IMG/VR virus record: IMGVR_UViG_3300030419_006105
Coordinates: 1 to 64,000 of that record
DNA from: a virus
Direction: 5' to 3' (one strand)
DNA: 64,000 nt
The notes below the pieces were generated by a model. The model was not told where the DNA came from and searched no databases. It was given only the letters and a program-made list of their open reading frames with translations. The position numbers and the translations under genes were made by a program. Shown piece after piece: positions 16,286-24,773 of the stretch; positions within the stretch are counted from its first letter, which is position 1; the number at the start of each line of letters is the position of its first letter.

Positions 16286-16418
16286 TAAAAATTCCTTATA
16301 GGAATTTCATCAAAGTTTTGCGAAAAAATTTTGACCACGGGTTTGAGTCTGTAAAACATAAAACCCTAATAGGGAAATCCCCCGGGTTTTGCAAAAAAAT
16401 TTTGACTACAGACCTCGA
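16286..16418. repeat. Two diverged 71-bp tandem repeats, each with a hairpin
   Basis: The only long non-coding gap of the - strand operon (140 bases) holds two copies of a 71-base unit. Each copy has a palindrome (AAATTCCT/AGGAATTT at 16289-16307; CCCTAATAGGG at 16364-16374) with centres 71 bases apart. Each palindrome is followed by GTTTTGC, an A7-type run and TTTTGACYAC (16315 and 16386 onward). Read on the - strand, the proximal hairpin is followed by TTTTT and ends nine bases before the ppa ATG, so it could act as a weak terminator or leader hairpin. Confidence 0.75.
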
Positions 16419-16420
16419 TC

Positions 16421-17008
16421 TCACAGGGTCAGTTTTGTAGTTGCAATAAACGCGTCATCCACCATAGAATAGTAGGTATCCACCACTAATTTCATGAATT
16501 CTTCCACTTGTTCATCGGTTAAATTAGTGGAATATGCAAAAACTGGTGCGTTTCTACCTGCAACAACATTAATGGCAGTGTGACCAATAGCAACATTATC
16601 TTTTGAATAGGTAATACTAACGCTGCATTTGCCTTTTGGTTGAATTACCCCATTTTGTTCAAATTCTTTATGTACGATTAAGTCATCTCCATCTACTTCA
16701 ATGGGGGCGTTGAGATATTTCGTCGACAACAAGTTTGCAATTTGCGTGTTAAGTAATCTTTGAAAGAAAACAGCACCAAGAGGATCCAAATTAGGAAGCT
16801 CCCAGCAAAAATTAACAGCGTCATCAGAATATATAAAATCATTATTAAGTAAGTCTTCATTGTCGATCATTCCCTCTGTTTCAACCTTCATCGGTGCGCG
16901 AAACGCAACAATATTCCCAATCGGAAGGGTTTTTTTTCGAAAATATTTATAAGCAAACCGGTTGTGTATTAAATTCCCATCATACAGATCGATATCTCTT
17001 AAAATCAT
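16421..17008 (-). CDS. DUF366 family protein, probable deazaguanine-pathway partner
   Basis: A 195-residue protein with the DUF366 pattern: DLYDGNLIHNRFAYKYF near the N-terminus, then GNIVAFRAPMKVE, IDNEDLLNNDFIYSDDAVNF, LGAVFFQRLL, a GDDLIVH strand and KCSVSITYS with a closing IGHTAINV. From memory, DUF366 proteins have been linked to phage 7-deazaguanine gene sets (proposed name DpdL), which would suit this phage; I cannot verify that here. The start is taken as the ATG at 17008, not the upstream ATG at 17035. The 17008 codon sits seven bases after a TATAAT, and the nine extra residues would run back through that promoter. Confidence 0.72.
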   Translation of the reverse strand: MILRDIDLYDGNLIHNRFAYKYFRKKTLPIGNIVAFRAPMKVETEGMIDNEDLLNNDFIYSDDAVNFCWELPNLDPLGAVFFQRLLNTQIANLLSTKYLNAPIEVDGDDLIVHKEFEQNGVIQPKGKCSVSITYSKDNVAIGHTAINVVAGRNAPVFAYSTNLTDEQVEEFMKLVVDTYYSMVDDAFIATTKLTL

Positions 17009-17015
17009 ACTAAAT

Positions 17016-17043
17016 ATTATAACATAATAAATCAAAAAATCAA
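17016..17043 (-). promoter_or_regulatory. Early promoter of the DUF366 gene
   Basis: On the - strand: TTGATT (17043-17038), 16-base spacer, TATAAT (17021-17016), then seven bases to the ATG at 17008. The -35 box abuts the ATG of the divergent methyltransferase gene at 17044. Same leaderless design as the folE and queD promoters. Confidence 0.75.
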
Positions 17044-17649
17044 ATGAAACATTATTGTGATAAGATAGATAAAAAAAACATTACTGCTGAAGAATGGAAT
17101 AATATATATAAAGAAAATGGCTTTTACGGAAAAGGTTCTGGTCCGGGAAGCGCTGCTCAGAATAATAAAAAATTAATTCAATGGCTACAAACATTTATTG
17201 TAAATAATAATATACGAAGTATTGTTGATATAGGTTGTGGAGATTTACAATGGATGCCGCTCCTGTTGGAACAATTTACAGGACCAGAGACTATAAACTA
17301 TACCGGAATAGATTGTACAGAAATATTAATTAACAGCCATCAAGAAAAATATACAAACCACACATTTATATGTAAAGATATTTTTAGTGACGACTTTGAG
17401 CACGGAGGTGAATATGACTTACTACTTTGTAAGGACGTACTACAGCACAACATGAATAATCCTAAAGCTGTAATTGAACCTATAAGCAATATAAATTCAA
17501 GATATAAAATGTTAATAACACCGACAAACGGTCCCGGCGCGGGAGCATTAATAAGACACAATTTTACAAATTATACTTGGATTACTGATTACAAAAGCGA
17601 TGAAAGAAAAAGTATATATCTCAATACTAATACTGCTTTAAAATGTTAG
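17044..17649 (+). CDS. Class I SAM-dependent methyltransferase
   Basis: A 201-residue protein with motif I VDIGCGDLQW (about 57-66), an acidic strand end GIDCTE near residue 85, and a DLLLCKDVLQH stretch typical of motif IV in small-molecule methyltransferases. It is divergent from the DUF366 gene and convergent with the GT25 gene, whose end abuts it with no gap. The GSGPG region near residue 30 may help bind the substrate. Substrate unknown. A glycan O-methyltransferase is most likely from the neighbourhood, although shared upstream DNA with a putative deazaguanine gene leaves base modification open. Confidence 0.78.
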   Translation: MKHYCDKIDKKNITAEEWNNIYKENGFYGKGSGPGSAAQNNKKLIQWLQTFIVNNNIRSIVDIGCGDLQWMPLLLEQFTGPETINYTGIDCTEILINSHQEKYTNHTFICKDIFSDDFEHGGEYDLLLCKDVLQHNMNNPKAVIEPISNINSRYKMLITPTNGPGAGALIRHNFTNYTWITDYKSDERKSIYLNTNTALKC

Positions 17650-18417
17650 TTATAATATGTTTGGATCAAAATTATCTCGCTTATATTTTTCTGGTCGGGT
17701 TATAAATTCTTTACTGATAATTTCTTCTCCGTCAATTTGACTTTCAAATATTGTACCTCGAGCTAAAAACGGATGAAAAACATACGCATTATAAAATTGT
17801 CTAGCAAATATTGTTGCTGACATTGTTCCTATAATACCATCAGACGACTTCATAATAGGGAAATATTTGGTAAGCAAGTATTTAGCCGAGTTAACAGTCA
17901 ATGAATAACAAACTGTACCACCATATTCTTTATACCCGGTGTAAAAGTAATCGTTAACTAATTTTCTATGACTGACTAAAGATTGTTCACGTTTACTATC
18001 AAATCCTCTCCATGAATGAAAATGAATTATGTCCCAATCAGATGGAATATCTTCTTTCCAGTCAAGAGCATTTTTACATAAATCTATATCTAACGATACG
18101 TCATCTTCTACTACGAGAAAAGTTTTAACTCCATCCCTTATAGCGTTTCTATACGCTTTTATATGACCATAAGAGCAACAAAGTTCAGTTAAGGATAATG
18201 GATAGGGGCTATTAGGATAATCTCCTTGCATGGCCCAGTTTTCTCGGAGATGTTTAAACCGAGGTTTATTTTTTGCAAAAAGATTCTCTGGGATTAGACT
18301 ACGAACAAATTCATAATTATCAATATTACATTGCTCAAAATGTTTTTTAATATATTCTTTACGCTCAGGATCTTGACCCCACACTACATATATTTTATTG
18401 AACAACGTATCTAGCAT
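17650..18417 (-). CDS. Glycosyltransferase family 25 (LPS biosynthesis type)
   Basis: A 255-residue GT25-like protein. The N-terminal NKIYVVWGQDPERKEYIKKH, then LTELCCSYGHIKAYRNAI and the donor-binding FLVVEDDVSLD (about 100-110), are characteristic of beta-glycosyltransferases in bacterial LPS synthesis. It is the last gene of a short - strand run from 20642, and its start overlaps the preceding gene by seven bases. It ends directly against the convergent methyltransferase stop without a terminator. Confidence 0.85.
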   Translation of the reverse strand: MLDTLFNKIYVVWGQDPERKEYIKKHFEQCNIDNYEFVRSLIPENLFAKNKPRFKHLRENWAMQGDYPNSPYPLSLTELCCSYGHIKAYRNAIRDGVKTFLVVEDDVSLDIDLCKNALDWKEDIPSDWDIIHFHSWRGFDSKREQSLVSHRKLVNDYFYTGYKEYGGTVCYSLTVNSAKYLLTKYFPIMKSSDGIIGTMSATIFARQFYNAYVFHPFLARGTIFESQIDGEEIISKEFITRPEKYKRDNFDPNIL

Positions 18418-19124
18418 TCTTTTAAATTATTATTGTATATGTTTTCATTGTCAATACAATACGGTAAACAATCAGTTTCAATGTGAGTAGTTAAGGATGG
18501 TATAGGAGAGAAGCACTTATCAAAAACATATAATAAATTCTGATAATGATCCCAATACAACGACTCAGTAATAGACGTAAAGATACTATAATGTTTAGTA
18601 AACATATGTTTTGTAAAAGCAAATGTTACTGTAGTACTTTTGACCGATCTCCAGTGCCAATTTTTAGTCACTACTATTTCACTGAACTGATTATATTCTT
18701 TTTTATTTTCATATAGATTTGGATAATCGATCGGGTGACAAAAGTATTGCGGGTATGTTGTTAGAAAGTCTTTTATATTATCTAAACAATTATTATAATG
18801 TAAATAATCATCATCACACATATAAATTAATTCATCCTTATCAGTAACATCGTTGATAATATACAATAAACATTCTTTATTAATACGAACTGCACAACCA
18901 TAATTAAATGACTTTATGTTATAGTTTATTTTATATTTGTTACAAATAGTTTGTATAGTATCTAAAGGATCATCACCATCAAGAAAAAAAATTATTTCAT
19001 CATTTATATCCATCTGTTTTACTACAGATAATAAACAAGCAGATACCATATCTTGTATACTGTTGCATAGTGGTCTACTATTTAGGCGAGATTCATTAAA
19101 ACAAACTTTATATAAAATTTTCAT
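18411..19124 (-). CDS. GT-A type glycosyltransferase
   Basis: A 237-residue protein with a GT-A layout. An N-terminal VSACLLSVVKQMDINDEIIF strand-helix is followed by a FLDGDDP turn near residue 48 and a YMCDDDYLHY acidic motif near residue 103 that would bind the nucleotide-sugar metal. It is flanked by the GT25 gene and a GT4-like gene on the same strand and is translated in a coupled run. Acceptor and donor are unknown. Confidence 0.72.
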   Translation of the reverse strand: MKILYKVCFNESRLNSRPLCNSIQDMVSACLLSVVKQMDINDEIIFFLDGDDPLDTIQTICNKYKINYNIKSFNYGCAVRINKECLLYIINDVTDKDELIYMCDDDYLHYNNCLDNIKDFLTTYPQYFCHPIDYPNLYENKKEYNQFSEIVVTKNWHWRSVKSTTVTFAFTKHMFTKHYSIFTSITESLYWDHYQNLLYVFDKCFSPIPSLTTHIETDCLPYCIDNENIYNNNLKEC

Positions 19125-19125
19125 A

Positions 19126-20259
19126 TTATATATTTGTTAACTCGTAAAACAGTTTTTTAGAATTTTGTTGATTTATATGTTTAAAATATTTTCTAACTAA
19201 ATCAGGTTTATGATTTTTTAAATTTTTCTTATAATTTAAAATCTCATCATTTAAGTGATCCTGGTTAACTGTCCACCCTATATGATGTGGGAATCGGAGA
19301 CGATATTTTAAATACCATTGCTTTTCTGATTCTGAATATAAATTATTAATTTGAGAAATTTCACTATATTTACGAGCACCTGGTAGTAACGCTCCTGGTC
19401 CAATATTATCAAATTCACAATCTAAAAACACTACTAAATCTGGATCTATCCATTCTAAGAACATAGGAATTTTTGTAACATATAATAAAGCTCCTACAGA
19501 CATTCCTTCATATACATAATGTCCCCACCCTTCATAATAACTAGGACCTAAATGAATAGAGTGTTTATTTATTTGATTTGTAATTTCTTCATCAGATAAA
19601 AATTTATCTATATATGTAATGTTTGGTTTTTTAGATAATGAACTATAATATCCATTACTCTGTAATATAGTAATAGGTATATTTTCACAATTACCATTAA
19701 ATGATTCAAATACTCTCTCAGTTCCTTTTTGTTGACTCTGACCAGCGACGTGTAAAAATAGATCCTTTGTATCAAGTAAAGATTTTGTTGATACTATATT
19801 TGAAGAACTAGAATCATATCTATCTCGTGAAATAAAACCACAGTTAATTACGTTTTTATTATATGGAGATAATAACTGCTTAGCAAAGGTAGATTTAGTT
19901 ATAATTTTATCAAAATGTCTTAAATCAGAAAAAGTATTTAACTGAGTCCATTCTTCATTAGCTATTAAAATATTTTTTTTATTTCTATCCATCCAATTAA
20001 TATCAAATTCTTGAATGAATATACCGACTTCATAATTAGCAAAAATATTATTAGATTCTCCAGGTGTAGATAACTCTGACCCCATATACACCACATCAAC
20101 GTCGTAATGATCAAATAATAAGTCTTGAATTAATTGTAAATCATGAAGTAGACCTACACCTTGATGAGAAGTATACAAACACGCTTTAGGTCGAACTGCT
20201 TGCACAGGGCCACCGAACACCATACCTGCAGGAGCTTGTAATGAGGAATTCCTCAACAT
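19126..20259 (-). CDS. GT-B type (GT4-like) glycosyltransferase
   Basis: A 377-residue protein with a two-lobed GT-B pattern. The C-terminal lobe carries DLFLHVAGQSQQKGTERVFE, SIHLGPSYYEGWGHYVYEGM and GALLYVTKIP, resembling the E-x7-E donor site of GT4 enzymes. The N-terminus (ACLYTSHQGVGLLHDL) fits the acceptor lobe. About 25 N-terminal residues before the fold are proline- and alanine-rich; a similar leader precedes the glycosyltransferase at 54944-56191. No promoter of the early type lies directly upstream. Confidence 0.75.
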   Translation of the reverse strand: MLRNSSLQAPAGMVFGGPVQAVRPKACLYTSHQGVGLLHDLQLIQDLLFDHYDVDVVYMGSELSTPGESNNIFANYEVGIFIQEFDINWMDRNKKNILIANEEWTQLNTFSDLRHFDKIITKSTFAKQLLSPYNKNVINCGFISRDRYDSSSSNIVSTKSLLDTKDLFLHVAGQSQQKGTERVFESFNGNCENIPITILQSNGYYSSLSKKPNITYIDKFLSDEEITNQINKHSIHLGPSYYEGWGHYVYEGMSVGALLYVTKIPMFLEWIDPDLVVFLDCEFDNIGPGALLPGARKYSEISQINNLYSESEKQWYLKYRLRFPHHIGWTVNQDHLNDEILNYKKNLKNHKPDLVRKYFKHINQQNSKKLFYELTNI

Positions 20260-20273
20260 AAATCTTTATATTT

Positions 20274-20642
20274 TTATCGTAAAAGATTTTCTTTATAACC
20301 TAGCATTTGCCATTCTTGTGTATCAGCCTCCCAATACACTACAATACCAATTGGAAGTTCAGCTGTATCAACGAACTCATCATCAACAATACCTTTTTTA
20401 AATTTAGCAGTTTCTACAAGAAATACTTTTTCTTTAAAATAAACAGCGCGCGTTTTTCGCTTATATTTGTTTTCATAAGCTTCCTTGTCTGAGAGTTTTG
20501 TCCAGTCCCAAGTTAACGGATTCCAAAAAAGGGTGAGATTATCTTTTACCTTTGCTTGTAATGTCTTAGTACCAAGAAATTGTATCTCTTGTATTGATTT
20601 TGCAGTTGGCTTATACTCAACACCATTGAAATATATGTCCAT
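20274..20642 (-). CDS. Hypothetical protein, 122 aa
   Basis: Not recognised. A 122-residue, lysine- and tryptophan-containing beta-rich protein beginning MDIYFNGVEYKPTAKSI. A basic YENKYKRKTR stretch lies mid-protein. It heads the - strand run 20642-17650, divergent from the radical SAM gene across only 18 bases. Its position suggests a small accessory to the glycan genes, with no functional evidence. Confidence 0.6.
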   Translation of the reverse strand: MDIYFNGVEYKPTAKSIQEIQFLGTKTLQAKVKDNLTLFWNPLTWDWTKLSDKEAYENKYKRKTRAVYFKEKVFLVETAKFKKGIVDDEFVDTAELPIGIVVYWEADTQEWQMLGYKENLLR

Positions 20643-20660
20643 ATCTATAATTAGTTATAC

Positions 20661-21719
20661 ATGTCTGATGATCTTTCAACTAGGTTTTGCGAACACCCAT
20701 GGACTTTTCTAGAAATACAAGAAAAGGGGTTATATAATTGTTGTCCTAGATGGGTAAATCATAATCGCATAGGAGATTTAACTCCAACTTTAGATTTTTA
20801 CGATGAATGGAATAGTAAAAGAAGTAAAGCATTCCGTAGAAGTATTCTTGATGGTTCATTTAGCTTATGTAATTCAGAAGAATGCCCAAAAATACAAAAT
20901 GGTACACTACCAAAAAGAGATGATGTACTAGCTGGTAAATATGGAGATGAATTAAAATTTATTTTAGAGTTTGAGATGGATGTAGCACAACCTCCAAACA
21001 CTATAAACTTATGCTATGATAAATCTTGTAACTTAAGATGTCCAAGTTGTAGAAAAAATCTAATACAATACGGTGAAAAATCAGAACCAAATAGATATAA
21101 GCAAGCGTTAATGATTAACAAACGGTTACTAAGAATGATACATAGTAAACCACACAAAGTTAATTTAAATATAACTGGGTCTGGTGATCCATTTGGTTCT
21201 CCATCTTTCTATGAGTTAATGAAAAGAATTGACTTAAAGAAAAACCCGGAAATAAGCTTATGTCTACAAACTAACGGAGTTTTATTCGATGAAAAAAGAT
21301 GGTCTAAATTAAAAAATTTACATAAACGTACGGATCATATTAGTACTATTATTAGTTTAGATGCTGGAATTAAGGATCACTATGATAAAGTAAGAGTCGG
21401 TGGTGATTGGGAAAAATTAATGAAAAATCTTACGTTTATACGCACATTAAATTTAAAAGAGGTCAGATTAGATATGTGTGTACAAAATAACAACTATAAA
21501 AGTATACCAGAGTTTATTCAAATTGCTCAAGCGCATGATTTTTATTCTTATACTTCAAGAATATATAATTGGGGCACATTTACAGATAAAGAATATAATT
21601 ATCATAACATTTTTGACTCAAAACACCCGGATCATGTTAAGTTTTTAAAAATACTAAACCAAGACTATCACTGGCATAAACACGACTGGGGTAATCTAAC
21701 AGATTTTATAACAGATTAA
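20661..21719 (+). CDS. Radical SAM protein with N-terminal twitch/SPASM-like Cys region
   Basis: A 352-residue radical SAM enzyme. The 4Fe-4S motif is CNLRCPSC (C-x3-C-x2-C) at about 122-129, followed by a TGSGDPFGS glycine-rich segment. An N-terminal block (FCEHPW...NCCPRW) with extra cysteines resembles the auxiliary-cluster region of twitch-domain proteins. It heads a + strand run with three glycosyltransferase-like genes, the next starting on its stop. Radical chemistry on a sugar or a peptide substrate is possible; nothing identifies which. Confidence 0.8.
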   Translation: MSDDLSTRFCEHPWTFLEIQEKGLYNCCPRWVNHNRIGDLTPTLDFYDEWNSKRSKAFRRSILDGSFSLCNSEECPKIQNGTLPKRDDVLAGKYGDELKFILEFEMDVAQPPNTINLCYDKSCNLRCPSCRKNLIQYGEKSEPNRYKQALMINKRLLRMIHSKPHKVNLNITGSGDPFGSPSFYELMKRIDLKKNPEISLCLQTNGVLFDEKRWSKLKNLHKRTDHISTIISLDAGIKDHYDKVRVGGDWEKLMKNLTFIRTLNLKEVRLDMCVQNNNYKSIPEFIQIAQAHDFYSYTSRIYNWGTFTDKEYNYHNIFDSKHPDHVKFLKILNQDYHWHKHDWGNLTDFITD

Positions 21720-22825
21720 TGAAATTAGCAGTATTATTATATGGGCAACCTAGATTTTGGGATATAAGTCACGAAAGTATTATACAGGAAACGACTTTTG
21801 ATAACTGTACTACTGATTACTATTTTCATTTTTGGGACAAAATATCATATCATAGTAATGATCCAGAATATCAATTAACACAAGAAGATAAAGATAATAT
21901 AATTGCTACATATAAACCAAAAAAACATTTATTTACTGATTATAAACCATTAGAAAAAGCATGTGAAGAAGTTTATAAAGTAATAGAGCAATGTAAAAAT
22001 AAATTAAACTACTTTTATGATAGTTCTGGTAAAATGGAAAAGTTGAGTTTAAGTAAAAGTATTTTTGAAACATGCGCGCCAGAGCATTTAACATACTATC
22101 TAGGACAATTTGTATCATTAGAACTAGGAGCAAAGCTAATAAATGAAGAATATGATTATATTTTTAGAATTAGAACAGACTTATTATTTGTCACTCCTGA
22201 TTTATATGAGGATAAAACCTTTTATAAAAAAGATAAACGATTATTTTACCATAGATTAGAAAAAAGAGAAAAAGGTATTTTTTGTAAATACGGAGATTTA
22301 CAAATATGGGAAGGTGCAAAAGATGTATCTGGTAACCACACTGATCATCAACCTCAAAAAAGAACAACATACGAAGAATTGTCTTTTTTAGACAATAAAA
22401 TGTATGCTAAAAAACGTAATAGCGGAGAATGTGATATCTATAACCCTAAAACTCAATACCTACACATGAAGGACTGGTATATTATTGGTAGTGGAGATGA
22501 AATGTTGTGGTGTATAAAACAATATGTAACAACTATTATGATTATGATTGAAAAATCAGCAAAATTCCTTAAAAAAGATGGAATAGATATTAACTGGTCG
22601 GCTGGAGAAATTGTTTGTGGGGAAGTATTAGGTTTAAATGGTATACATGCAGGAGAATTAGCTCATGAATATATCAATAAAATGATTATACCTAACAGAA
22701 TATTAAAAATTGCAAATAAACACACAAAAGAGTGTATATTAGATAGACCTCATATAAGGGTATTAGCAGATAGTAATGTTTCTATTAAAAAACAATATTT
22801 AGATCTTATAGCAAATAAAAAATGA
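21719..22825 (+). CDS. Glycosyltransferase-like protein, phage paralog family A member 1
   Basis: A 368-residue protein, one of four related genes in this island (with 23697, 24770 and 25837). They share an N-terminal hydrophobic strand ending in GQPR/GQAR/GQSR/GEPR, a FHFWD-type motif near residue 40 and a downstream YIFRIRTDLLF-type strand with an R-[TS]-D turn. That R-T-D turn could replace the DxD metal site of GT-A enzymes. Its start overlaps the radical SAM stop by one base (TAATG) and its end overlaps the next gene (ATGA). A role in building a surface glycan is inferred from the neighbours. Confidence 0.65.
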   Translation: MKLAVLLYGQPRFWDISHESIIQETTFDNCTTDYYFHFWDKISYHSNDPEYQLTQEDKDNIIATYKPKKHLFTDYKPLEKACEEVYKVIEQCKNKLNYFYDSSGKMEKLSLSKSIFETCAPEHLTYYLGQFVSLELGAKLINEEYDYIFRIRTDLLFVTPDLYEDKTFYKKDKRLFYHRLEKREKGIFCKYGDLQIWEGAKDVSGNHTDHQPQKRTTYEELSFLDNKMYAKKRNSGECDIYNPKTQYLHMKDWYIIGSGDEMLWCIKQYVTTIMIMIEKSAKFLKKDGIDINWSAGEIVCGEVLGLNGIHAGELAHEYINKMIIPNRILKIANKHTKECILDRPHIRVLADSNVSIKKQYLDLIANKK

Positions 22826-23700
22826 TTGTATCATTAACTACAATACCTAAACGGATAAAACATATACACTTAGTTATACAATCATTAAAAAGGCAAACAA
22901 AAAAACCGACTAAAATTCTACTATGGATACCGCATTTATTTAAAAATAAAGAAGAATATATAATACCAGAATTTTTAAAAAATGAAAAACTCGTAGAGAT
23001 TATAAGATGTGATGATCTAGGGCCTGCGACAAAATTTATACACACTATAAAATATCTAAAAAAGAATAAAGACTTTATAGTAGTAGATGACGATACAATA
23101 TATAGTCAATATCTAATTGAAGATTTAACAGCTTTACCTAATTTGTATGGTGCTAAATGTATAAAGGGAACTGCATTTGATGAATGGAATCAAAAATCTA
23201 TTAAATCAAGAGATCCTGATTATATAAATAGACAACGAAAATCAATTAGAGTAACTACTGTACCTAATAAATTTAAAAATAGAGAAAAATTAGATAATTA
23301 CAACTGTATTAATATTCGAAAAGTACCGATAATTTGTGGATGTGATGGGATGTTGCTAAATACCTCCTTTTTTAATAATGATATTTATAACGTACAAGAG
23401 CGTTTTTTTCATTGCGATGATATATGGTTGTCAGGTTATTTAGCTGCAAATAATATAGATAAGTATGTTGTTCCATGCAGAGAGATACAGTATGATAAAT
23501 CTACAAATAAATGGAAAGATATACCAGACGATTGCGCGGGAGGTGCTATTCAATTTTACTTAAATACAAACAAAACAACAATATTTAAAGAGGGACAAAT
23601 GCCTCATACCCGGTACCTAAGTGATTACGGAAAAATTGACGGTGGTAAATATGAGACAATAAAAAACTATAAAACAGCAATTAATTATTTTAAAAAATGA
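22822..23700 (+). CDS. GT-A type glycosyltransferase
   Basis: A 292-residue protein beginning MIVSLTTIPKRIKHIHLVIQ, the start pattern of a GT-A family often found in capsule and LPS clusters. The DxD-type motif is FIVVDDDTIY at about 85-94, and a later GCDGMLLN and HCDDIWLSGYL fit acceptor-side acidic residues. It is coupled to both neighbours by four-base ATGA overlaps, so the run 20661-24773 is translated as one unit. Confidence 0.78.
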   Translation: MIVSLTTIPKRIKHIHLVIQSLKRQTKKPTKILLWIPHLFKNKEEYIIPEFLKNEKLVEIIRCDDLGPATKFIHTIKYLKKNKDFIVVDDDTIYSQYLIEDLTALPNLYGAKCIKGTAFDEWNQKSIKSRDPDYINRQRKSIRVTTVPNKFKNREKLDNYNCINIRKVPIICGCDGMLLNTSFFNNDIYNVQERFFHCDDIWLSGYLAANNIDKYVVPCREIQYDKSTNKWKDIPDDCAGGAIQFYLNTNKTTIFKEGQMPHTRYLSDYGKIDGGKYETIKNYKTAINYFKK

Positions 23701-24773
23701 ATAAACCTAAAGTAGCAGTTTTATTATTTGGTCAAGCGAGATACATCGATGTTAATTATCAAGCTTTAAAAAAAGAATTTGCTTTTGATGATGGTACTCC
23801 ATTTGATATATTTGCTCATTTTTGGGAGGATACTGGATTCTCTCCTAAAGGTGAAAAAGAAGGTATTCTAGTTAATTATAACGACAAAATCCGTAAAGCA
23901 TCTGAACACTTAAACATAAAAAAATTATCAATAGATAACAATGACCAGTTAGATGAATATGTATTACACATAGAAAATATAATACGAATACTAAATAAAC
24001 AAATTTTTAATGGTACGAAGAATCCAGAAAAAAGATATAAATGGGGACAGCATTTAAGTTTATTAAAAGCATATAATTTACTAAAAAGATATGAAGACAA
24101 ATTAAATCTAGGACCACCAGATACAAACGGAGATCCACAAAGATACGATATTGTTATTAAAGGGAGAACAGACTTTACATATAAAACTATTGAATGCTTT
24201 AAAAATGAACAAGAATACTACAAGGCAAAAAACGATAATTATATTAATTTTGAATTTTTTGATGAACCTATGATAAAAACAAGTGGTGTTCAATTTCAAC
24301 AGTACAATAGACCACTTGATAAATGGGATAATAACCCGAACATAAAAATTAAAAAAGGAGAATATGTAGATTTTGATACATTAAATTGGAAGCGTGATAA
24401 AAATAATATATTTCGTATTGCAGATATAAGTTTAGCAGCAAATAGAAAAGCAGCAAAACATTTTTTTGCAGAATATCTTAATGTATACTTAGAAACATTT
24501 TTAAATGACTACTTTAATAGAGACAATAAAACATATGACAGACATGATGCTGTACAAGGAGATGTAACATACTATAATAATATTAAAGTATATAAAACTA
24601 AGTGTAGATTTTTTAGATTAGCAAGAGATTGGGACTGTAAATTATGTTGGAGAAATACATCAAAAAACGGTACTGTAGTCTTTCCTTCTTCTGAACAAGA
24701 AACATATGAGTTTATATTATCGGAAGTTAAAAGAATAAGTAGTACCGGAAAGGAACCAGCACCATTTGGTTAA
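23697..24773 (+). CDS. Glycosyltransferase-like protein, phage paralog family A member 2
   Basis: A 358-residue paralog of the genes at 21719, 24770 and 25837. It shares VAVLLFGQARYIDVNYQALK at the start, FAHFWEDTG near residue 41 and YDIVIKGRTDFTY near residue 155. A cysteine pair (CKLCW) lies near the C-terminus. Its stop codon shares the palindrome TTAA (24770-24773) with the stop of the convergent paralog 24770-25840, so transcription must read or collide across this point without a terminator. Confidence 0.65.
   Translation: MNKPKVAVLLFGQARYIDVNYQALKKEFAFDDGTPFDIFAHFWEDTGFSPKGEKEGILVNYNDKIRKASEHLNIKKLSIDNNDQLDEYVLHIENIIRILNKQIFNGTKNPEKRYKWGQHLSLLKAYNLLKRYEDKLNLGPPDTNGDPQRYDIVIKGRTDFTYKTIECFKNEQEYYKAKNDNYINFEFFDEPMIKTSGVQFQQYNRPLDKWDNNPNIKIKKGEYVDFDTLNWKRDKNNIFRIADISLAANRKAAKHFFAEYLNVYLETFLNDYFNRDNKTYDRHDAVQGDVTYYNNIKVYKTKCRFFRLARDWDCKLCWRNTSKNGTVVFPSSEQETYEFILSEVKRISSTGKEPAPFG

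Noticed and set aside
17009-17035. Upstream ATG 17035 for the DUF366 gene
   Set aside because: It would run through the TATAAT at 17016-17021; the ATG at 17008 has the standard seven-base spacing.
20643-20660. Promoter for the radical SAM gene in the 18-base divergent gap
   Set aside because: A TATAAT-like box exists but its spacing to the ATG and to any -35 box does not match the pattern seen elsewhere.
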